Below the pieces are notes generated by a model. That model did no database searches. It had not been told where the DNA came from and saw nothing but the letters and a program-made list of their open reading frames with translations. Position numbers and translations under genes: made by a program. Positions 6,753-11,203 of a DNA stretch of 11,203 bases are shown piece after piece. This DNA comes from an uncultured Clostridia bacterium. GTDB lineage: Bacteria; Bacillota; Clostridia; Oscillospirales; QAKW01. Location: contig CALXGU010000035.1 in NCBI GenBank assembly GCA_944387905.1, positions 1 to 11,203 of the forward strand, given 5' to 3'. Numbering within the stretch: the first letter of the stretch is position 1; each line of letters opens with the position of its first letter.

Positions 6753-7448
6753 TGTTATATTATATTTTTTGAAAATTCTTTCGAAAATTTTTCGAGCTGG
6801 CAGGTATAGTATAACAATAAATACGACATTTGATACTGCATATATGACAGTAGATTTTGCGGATAATGTCAAAGCAGTTATGTATCTTGCCAAATTGAAT
6901 GTGTTATCAAGCCATATGGCTGTCCAGATATCCATAATAAGAGAATACAGCACGCCGGACAAAGCAGAAAAACAAATTAGAAACCATTTATGTTTTTTAA
7001 GCTGAGAAGACAATAAACCGGCAAAAAAACCTATAATTCCCCATGCAAGCATCTGAAAAGGTGTCCAGGGCCCCTGAGAGAAATAAAAATTAGAAATCAG
7101 CGCAGTAAGACTGCCTGTCATGAATCCTGCCTGACTGCCGAAGTAGATCGCTGTGATTATTGTTATCGCAGTAACGGGTTTGAATCCTGGCAGCGGTTCA
7201 AAAATAAATCTTCCGGAGATACTCAGAGCAGTAAGGACTGCTATAAGAACTATCTTGATTTCACTGTGGCGTTTGAACTCAAACGATAGAAAAAATGCGG
7301 CGCATACTATAATGGCTATTCCTAGACTGATAAATGAATATTGCTTGTTTTTAAATACACTGTTCCCTATATAAATGAGAAGAGGAACACAAAAGATCAA
7401 TATTAAAAAAGATAAATATTTTTTTATTTGCGTTTTGCCGTTTGACAT
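6750..7448 (-). CDS. ECF transporter substrate-binding (S) component, CbrT-like
   Basis: A 232-residue membrane protein, the substrate-capturing subunit of an energy-coupling-factor vitamin transporter. A core of about six hydrophobic segments starts near residue 63 (EIKIVLIAVLTALSISGR) and is preceded by two extra hydrophobic segments (about 11-28 and 37-56). The core has the arrangement seen in ECF S proteins: PGFKPVTAITIITAIYFG, then GFMTGSLTALISNFYFSQ and GPWTPFQMLAWGIIGFFAGLL. From memory the GPWTPFQM stretch resembles S components annotated as CbrT (cobalamin), but I cannot verify that and leave the substrate open. The ATG follows GGTGA and overlaps the preceding ATPase gene by 25 bp, indicating translational coupling. 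It is the last gene of the EcfT-EcfAA-S operon. Confidence 0.82.
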   Translation of the reverse strand: MSNGKTQIKKYLSFLILIFCVPLLIYIGNSVFKNKQYSFISLGIAIIVCAAFFLSFEFKRHSEIKIVLIAVLTALSISGRFIFEPLPGFKPVTAITIITAIYFGSQAGFMTGSLTALISNFYFSQGPWTPFQMLAWGIIGFFAGLLSSQLKKHKWFLICFSALSGVLYSLIMDIWTAIWLDNTFNLARYITALTLSAKSTVIYAVSNVVFIVILYLPARKIFERIFKKYNIT

Positions 7449-7666
7449 CGTTTCACCACGTCTTCTAATAAAATAGTATCATTAAATATGTTTTTTGACA
7501 TTGCCGCAAAGGCTGTAGTATAAAACAAGTTTTTGGCAAAAAAGTTCAAAGGCGTCTCTGAACATACGATATTGCCGTTAAAAAGCAAAGCGCATTTATC
7601 GGAATACTGAGCAGAGAATTCAATGTCATGCGTTGCGATTATAACTGTTTTTCCGTGCTTTTTCAA
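7424..7666 (-). pseudogene. 3' part of the fused EcfA ATPase, displaced to the -1 frame
   Basis: Eighty codons continue the second ATPase domain in a different frame. They carry the switch histidine in VIIATHDIEF, which every complete ABC ATPase domain has after Walker B, and then the usual LLFNG and C-terminal tail. Read on its own, the piece could begin only at a TTG (7664-7666) that overlaps the TGA stop of the upstream part as TTGA, with no ribosome binding site; independent translation is unlikely except by reinitiation. The same frame is open upstream to the A7 run at 7689-7695, and joining there gives a normal ABC domain. I treat it as the separated end of one gene, not as a separate gene. 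It overlaps the S-component gene by 25 bp. Confidence 0.8.
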
Positions 7667-9084
7667 ATGTTCAAGCAGTGATCCGAGCTTTTTTTGCAGA
7701 CTGAGTCCAGACCTTTTGTAGGTTCGTCTAAAAGTATGATTTGCGGATCTGAAATCATTAGTTTTGCGATAGCGCAGATCTGACGTTCACCTCCGCTCAG
7801 ATCGTAAGGGTGCATATGTATAAGACTTTTTATTTCAAATTGATCAATGATCTCTGCTGTTCTTAATTGTGTGTTTTGATAAGAGTAAGCTAAAGATTCA
7901 GCTGCTTCAATCAAATCTTTTTCGACAGTGTCATTGATAAATACAAGTTTTGGATCCTGAGGCAGAAATGCAAGAGTTCCTCTGTATAAAGTGTTGTTTT
8001 TATATTCTGTGATTTTTTTGCCGTTTATCTTTATGCATCCTCTGTACGGACGAACAAGACCTGATATTAAATTTAAAATTGTAGTTTTACCACTTCCGTT
8101 GCTGCCGAGGATACTGTAGGTTTCTCCTTTTTGTACAGTAAAAGCAGCGCCTTTTAAAATATCTTTTTCATTTTTTGAGTATCTGAACCATAAGTTATAA
8201 GTCTGAACAACCGGTAAACAATCGGCAGCGGCATCAGCAGTAATGGTTTCTGATCTGCTTGGGTAAAAATTTTTTTCGAGAAACTTGATTCCGTCTTTAA
8301 CACAAAGTGGGCATAAATCTTTTATGTCGAGTTTACTCCATAATTTTGCTGACGCAGGGAAGTTATCGTATATGTAATGGCCTTTCATTCGTGTACAAGC
8401 AGAAAGCGGCGTATCATCAAAAATAAGTTTACCCTTGTCAAGGATGAGAAGCTTGTCAGCAAGATGAAACAGATCTTCTGTTCTGTGTTCCGCGATAAGA
8501 ACTGTAGTGCCGAATTCCGTGTTCAGTTTAACAAGTGTTGAAATAAAAGCGGAAGCGCTTACCGGGTCAAGCTGACTTGTTGGTTCATCTAAAATAAGAA
8601 TATCCGGCTGAGTTATCATTACAGACGCAAGATTTAAAATTTGTTTTTGTCCGCCTGACAGTTTATCAGTATCATCCTCATACCAATTATCGATGCCGAA
8701 GTAGCTTGAAATTTCTGCGGCGCGTATATGGATATCATTTGAGTCGATTCCCATATTTTCCGGTCCGAATACAAGCTCACTCCATACTTTGTCGGTGACT
8801 ATCTGCTGATCCGGGTCCTGACCTACAAATCCGATTTTGGACGAAATCAAATCTGTACCGTCTGTAAGTATATCGTCAGTTTCAAATATGATTTTTCCGC
8901 TCGTTTGCCCGACAGGCCTTATCTGTGTTTTTATAAGGCGCAGCAGTGTTGATTTGCCGCTGCCTGTCGCACCTATCAAAAGATTAATGCTCCCTTTCAA
9001 AACAGAAAAGCTTATATTTTCGAGAGTTTTTATTTTTTCTCCGGGATATGTAAAATCTAAATTTTTGATCTGTAGTATTTCCAT
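7663..9084 (-). CDS. ECF transporter double ATPase (EcfA-EcfA fusion), frameshifted near 3' end
   Basis: Cytoplasmic ATP-hydrolysing motor of an ECF importer, with both ABC domains on one chain as in YkoD/CbrU-type proteins. Domain 1: Walker A GATGSGKST (38-46), Q-loop VGQDPDQQ (Gln89), signature LSGGQ (142-146), Walker B ILILDEP (162-168), switch His200 in IAEHR. The linker contains CPLCVKDGIKFL (258-269). Domain 2: Walker A GSNGSGKTT (327-335), Gln376, LSGGE (429-433), Walker B IILLDEP (449-455) and D-loop GLD. After SVCKK the frame is lost at seven A's (7689-7695) and ends at a TGA after 473 residues. One extra A, or a -1 slip, restores KKLGSLLEHLKKHGKT and the switch His, giving 553 residues. 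I chose the ATG at 9082-9084, just after AAGGA; an upstream ATG at 9135 lies deep inside ecfT. It overlaps ecfT by 28 bp. Confidence 0.85.
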   Translation of the reverse strand: MEILQIKNLDFTYPGEKIKTLENISFSVLKGSINLLIGATGSGKSTLLRLIKTQIRPVGQTSGKIIFETDDILTDGTDLISSKIGFVGQDPDQQIVTDKVWSELVFGPENMGIDSNDIHIRAAEISSYFGIDNWYEDDTDKLSGGQKQILNLASVMITQPDILILDEPTSQLDPVSASAFISTLVKLNTEFGTTVLIAEHRTEDLFHLADKLLILDKGKLIFDDTPLSACTRMKGHYIYDNFPASAKLWSKLDIKDLCPLCVKDGIKFLEKNFYPSRSETITADAAADCLPVVQTYNLWFRYSKNEKDILKGAAFTVQKGETYSILGSNGSGKTTILNLISGLVRPYRGCIKINGKKITEYKNNTLYRGTLAFLPQDPKLVFINDTVEKDLIEAAESLAYSYQNTQLRTAEIIDQFEIKSLIHMHPYDLSGGERQICAIAKLMISDPQIILLDEPTKGLDSVCKKSSDHCLNI

Positions 9085-9938
9085 GCCAAAGCTTCCTTCA
9101 GTTCTATTAAAGACGGGGTAAATATAAGAATGCAAAACGAAGTGAATGCTGCGATGACTTCAATATTTATATTTTGAGCTTTTATAATTGGATAGTATTC
9201 AAAGTCTATGCAGCCTTTTAAAGCAAAAAAGCCAAAAAGCAACAACATAAAAGCGTAAATTATCATTAAAAATATATCACTTTTTTTTATCTTATAAAAT
9301 ATGTAATTTGTTTTTTTAGCATCTTTGCAGCTTCTGGATAATATGCTGTTTGTTGTGTCAGCAGCGCTTTCAAAAGACCATGACATAAGAGCCAGAAAAC
9401 ATAAAAGAAAGAATTTTACTTTTTTGAGATCTTTTTTTGTCGGATACATACCTAAAGCGCGCTGAGTATTTAAAATTTCCTTCCATCTGCGTCTGAGCAT
9501 AGGTATATATCTGAGAGTTACAGCCAAAATCAGTGATATCTTAGGTGATTTCCCCTTAAACAAAGCCATATATTTTTCGGTTGATATCATAAAGGAATAC
9601 GCCTGACACCAAATAATAACTCCTATAATGTTGATCCCGAGTCCGGCACCGTACATGAGTGATTCAAAAGTAATTACGATAAACTTGTATTTGATTAAAA
9701 TTGTCTGGCCGTATTGTGAAAACAAAGGATTAGTCAAACATACTATAATAAAAATTATCATGTAATATTTTAAATTTTTTTTCAGTTTGTCTGCTTGTCC
9801 TATTGTGATCATGCATAAAACGGCACCGATAACAGAAGTAATCTGTATTACGGGATTAAAAGTAAACATAACCGTAAGAAGTATTGAAATAAATTGACAA
9901 AGCAGAACAGCCGGATGGAAATTTGAATATGCTCGCAT
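9057..9938 (-). CDS. ECF transporter transmembrane scaffold (EcfT)
   Basis: A 293-residue membrane protein that links the ATPases to the S component in an ECF importer. It has about five to six hydrophobic segments, begins MRAYSNFHPAV (the FHP is common in this subfamily), and carries the first coupling-helix motif as TLRYIPMLRRRWKEI followed by QRALG (159-163). The second coupling motif, usually ARG or ARS, is here SRS (201-203) followed by CKDAKKTNY, so the arginine is kept but its surroundings have drifted. Start ATG follows AAGGTG. As first gene of a T-A-S operon it sits about 20 bases after the predicted transcription start. The downstream ATPase gene overlaps it by 28 bp, pointing to coupled translation and a dedicated, not shared, ECF module. 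Confidence 0.88.
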   Translation of the reverse strand: MRAYSNFHPAVLLCQFISILLTVMFTFNPVIQITSVIGAVLCMITIGQADKLKKNLKYYMIIFIIVCLTNPLFSQYGQTILIKYKFIVITFESLMYGAGLGINIIGVIIWCQAYSFMISTEKYMALFKGKSPKISLILAVTLRYIPMLRRRWKEILNTQRALGMYPTKKDLKKVKFFLLCFLALMSWSFESAADTTNSILSRSCKDAKKTNYIFYKIKKSDIFLMIIYAFMLLLFGFFALKGCIDFEYYPIIKAQNINIEVIAAFTSFCILIFTPSLIELKEALAWKYYRSKI

Positions 9939-9966
9939 GTTGCACCTTCAATAATTTATTCAATTA

Positions 9967-9995
9967 ATTATAATATTGCAAAAAATAAATGTCAA
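9967..9995 (-). promoter_or_regulatory. consensus sigma-A promoter of the ECF transporter operon
   Basis: The minus strand has a perfect -35 TTGACA (9990-9995), a 17-base spacer and a perfect -10 TATAAT (9967-9972). The start is near 9960, leaving a leader of only about 22 bases. That is too short for a cobalamin, thiamine or other riboswitch, so vitamin control by a leader RNA can be excluded if this promoter is the one used. Confidence 0.88.
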
Positions 9996-10000
9996 ACCGG

Positions 10001-10045
10001 AATTAAAATGCAAAAGACGCCGGGACCCAAACGGACACCGGCGCC
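10001..10045 (-). terminator. intrinsic terminator of the tRNA-Thr gene
   Basis: Read on the minus strand, GGCGCCGGTGTCC (10045-10033), a GTTT loop and GGGTCCCGGCGTC form a GC-rich hairpin of 12 pairs with one mismatch and three G-U pairs. It is followed by TTTTGCATTTT. It begins four bases after the tRNA CCA end and finishes just before the -35 of the ECF promoter, separating the two transcripts. Confidence 0.8.
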
Positions 10046-10049
10046 TATA

Positions 10050-10125
10050 TGGAGCTACTGGCCGGACTTGAACCGGCGACCTGCTGATTACGAATCAGCT
10101 GCTCTACCGACTGAGCCACAGTAGC
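10050..10125 (-). tRNA. tRNA-Thr (anticodon CGU)
   Basis: A complete 76-base cloverleaf including an encoded CCA end (10050-10052). Acceptor GCTACTG pairs perfectly with CAGTAGC, with discriminator T. The D arm is GCTC-AGTCGGTA-GAGC. The anticodon stem is GCTGA/TCAGC with loop TTCGTAA, giving anticodon CGT, which reads the threonine codon ACG. The T arm is GCCGG-TTCAAGT-CCGGC. All stems are intact, so the tRNA should be functional. Confidence 0.97.
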
Positions 10126-10139
10126 AAAAGATATCTACT

Positions 10140-10167
10140 ATTTTAACATATAAAATAAAAAAATCAA
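10140..10167 (-). promoter_or_regulatory. promoter of tRNA-Thr
   Basis: On the minus strand there is a -35 TTGATT (10162-10167), a 16-base spacer and a -10 TAAAAT (10140-10145) with an upstream TGT (extended -10). The start falls near 10133, about eight bases before the mature tRNA 5' end at 10125. Confidence 0.7.
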
Positions 10168-10185
10168 GCCTTATATTTAAAAAGC

Positions 10186-10214
10186 TTGCATTTTAGAAAC
10201 AATAATATTAAAAT
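10186..10214 (+). promoter_or_regulatory. promoter of the RpiR-family regulator
   Basis: There is a -35 TTGCAT (10186-10191), a 17-base spacer and a -10 TAAAAT (10209-10214). The predicted start near 10221 falls in the left arm of the palindrome at 10218-10234. It diverges from the tRNA-Thr promoter about 20 bases away. Confidence 0.72.
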
Positions 10215-10217
10215 ATT

Positions 10218-10234
10218 AATCAATATTATTGATT
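10218..10234. promoter_or_regulatory. 17-bp palindrome at the rpiR-type gene's transcription start, candidate operator
   Basis: AATCAATATTATTGATT consists of two 8-bp arms in perfect inverted symmetry around one central base. It covers the predicted +1, where a bound repressor would block initiation. Autoregulation by the downstream RpiR protein is a reasonable guess. The AT-only centre means chance symmetry cannot be excluded. Confidence 0.5.
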
Positions 10235-10261
10235 GTTAATTTATATTAAGGGTGAATATAT

Positions 10262-11140
10262 ATGAAATCCGACTTGAACAGTACAGATCTTTTGGCAAAA
10301 ATAAAAGCTGAAATGCCGAAAATGAGCAAGGGTCACAGAAACATTGCGGCGTTCATTCTTGGAAATTATGACAAGGCAACATTTATGACAGCGGCTACAC
10401 TTGGAGAAAAAGTAGGCGTCAGTGAGTCTACTGTTGTGCGCTTTGCCACATATCTCGGATTCGGCGGCTATCCGACACTGCAAAAAGCATTGCAGGATAT
10501 TGTCAAAAATAAGCTGACGACACTTCAGCGTGTTGATATAACGAATAATCTGATAAAGGACAACGATATTCTGCAAAGCGTTATGAATTTGGATATAACT
10601 AAAATCCGAGCGACTCTTGACAGCATTGATCGCACTGAATTCAATCGTGCGGTAGACGCGATATCAAATGCACAGAATATTTATGTGCTTGGTACCCGCA
10701 GCTCTTTTGCCTTAAGTCAGTTTATGACATTTTACCTGAATTATATGTTTAAAAATGTGAGAAATGTAAACAGTAATTCTTCAAGCGGAATTTTTGATCA
10801 AATTTTTAAAATTTCAAAAAACGATGTATTTATCGCTATAGGGTTTCCGCGCTATTCCATGACTACTATAAAGGCGACTAAGTTTGCCAAAGACAAAAAT
10901 GCAACTACAATAGCTATAACGGATCTGGCTAATTCACCGCTAAGCGAAAATGCGGATATTACTCTGATAGCGCGCAGCGATGTTATTTCTTTTGTCGATA
11001 CATTGGTCGCTCCTCTTAGCCTTATTAATTCTCTGATTATAGCGCTGGCAGTAAAAAATAAAGATGATATTCCAAAAACGCTCAACGAGCTGGAAAATAT
11101 ATGGCGGGAATATGAGGTCTATCAATCAAAAAATGAATAA
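10262..11140 (+). CDS. RpiR/MurR-family transcriptional regulator with SIS domain
   Basis: A 292-residue cytoplasmic regulator of normal family length. The N-terminal RpiR helix-turn-helix domain (about residues 10-85) includes MSKGHRNIAAFILGNYD and the recognition region TLGEKVGVSESTVVRFATYLGF followed by GYPTLQKAL. The C-terminal SIS sugar-phosphate-binding domain (about 125-265) starts at AISNAQNIYVLGTRSSF and includes NDVFIAIGFPRYSMTTIKA and ATTIAITDLANSPLSENAD. Family members sense phosphorylated sugars such as ribose-, glucosamine- or MurNAc-phosphates, and may repress or activate. ATG 10262 follows AAGGGTG at 10248-10254. It is transcribed alone in this window; a terminator follows directly, so the regulated genes are elsewhere or beyond the right edge. 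Confidence 0.92.
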   Translation: MKSDLNSTDLLAKIKAEMPKMSKGHRNIAAFILGNYDKATFMTAATLGEKVGVSESTVVRFATYLGFGGYPTLQKALQDIVKNKLTTLQRVDITNNLIKDNDILQSVMNLDITKIRATLDSIDRTEFNRAVDAISNAQNIYVLGTRSSFALSQFMTFYLNYMFKNVRNVNSNSSSGIFDQIFKISKNDVFIAIGFPRYSMTTIKATKFAKDKNATTIAITDLANSPLSENADITLIARSDVISFVDTLVAPLSLINSLIIALAVKNKDDIPKTLNELENIWREYEVYQSKNE

Positions 11141-11162
11141 AAGGATAAATATAAATAAAATT

Positions 11163-11185
11163 AATCTCCTAAGGAGATTTTTTTT
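11163..11185 (+). terminator. intrinsic terminator after the RpiR-family gene
   Basis: AATCTCC and GGAGATT form a 7-bp stem with a TAA loop (11163-11179), continued by a run of T's to 11185. It is short but well formed and 22 bases after the stop codon. The remaining 18 bases of the window hold nothing I recognise. Confidence 0.75.
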
Positions 11186-11203
11186 GTACTTATGTAGAGA
11201 GTC

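Noticed and set aside
10050..10125. tRNA-Thr as an integration site for a mobile element
   Set aside because: There is no integrase gene and no repeated tRNA 3' end nearby, and the flanks are explained by the tRNA's own promoter and terminator.
11171..11203. AAGGAG at 11171-11176 as a ribosome binding site for a gene at the right edge
   Set aside because: The next ATG is followed at once by a TAG stop, and the sequence is better explained as the right arm of a terminator hairpin.

Overview
The window looks like chromosomal DNA from an AT-rich, low-GC Gram-positive bacterium of the Clostridia type. I infer this from AG-rich ribosome binding sites, sigma-A style promoters, a membrane-anchored foldase with a basic N-terminus as seen in clostridial proteins, an ECF-type vitamin transporter with a fused double ATPase, and a tRNA with an encoded CCA end. 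I cannot name the species. There are no insertion sequences, phage genes, CRISPR arrays or integrases. Most of the content is ordinary housekeeping, transport and regulation, and I find no clear new multi-gene system.

Layout, left to right. (1) 2-1060, plus: alanine racemase, cut off at its 5' end. Its stop codon lies inside a perfect 30-bp palindrome that also terminates the convergent gene. (2) 1090-4118, minus: an EamA/DMT transporter, then a DeoR-family regulator and a GlpT/UhpT-like MFS carrier. The last two form a two-gene operon behind a promoter embedded in an 18-bp inverted repeat, probably the regulator's own operator. (3) 4253-6713, plus: MTA/SAH nucleosidase and a membrane-anchored parvulin-type foldase, each with its own promoter. 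(4) 6750-9938, minus: an ECF transporter operon in the order EcfT, EcfA-EcfA fusion ATPase, S component, driven by a perfect consensus promoter. The fused ATPase is interrupted by a frameshift at a run of seven A's, late in its second ATPase domain. (5) 10050-10125, minus: tRNA-Thr(CGU) with its own promoter and terminator. (6) 10262-11140, plus: an RpiR-family regulator with a palindrome at its predicted transcription start, followed by a terminator.

Working together: DeoR probably controls itself and the organophosphate-type carrier in response to a phosphorylated sugar or polyol. The three ECF genes overlap by 25-28 bp and should build one complex, EcfT as scaffold, the double ATPase as motor and the S subunit binding the substrate, provided the frameshift is bypassed or is a sequencing error. 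The nucleosidase, foldase, racemase and tRNA are independent housekeeping functions. The target of the RpiR regulator is not in the window.

The points most worth a second look are the ATPase frameshift at 7689-7695 and the operator/promoter architecture at 3131-3195. All intergenic gaps are shorter than 150 bases and each is described below.
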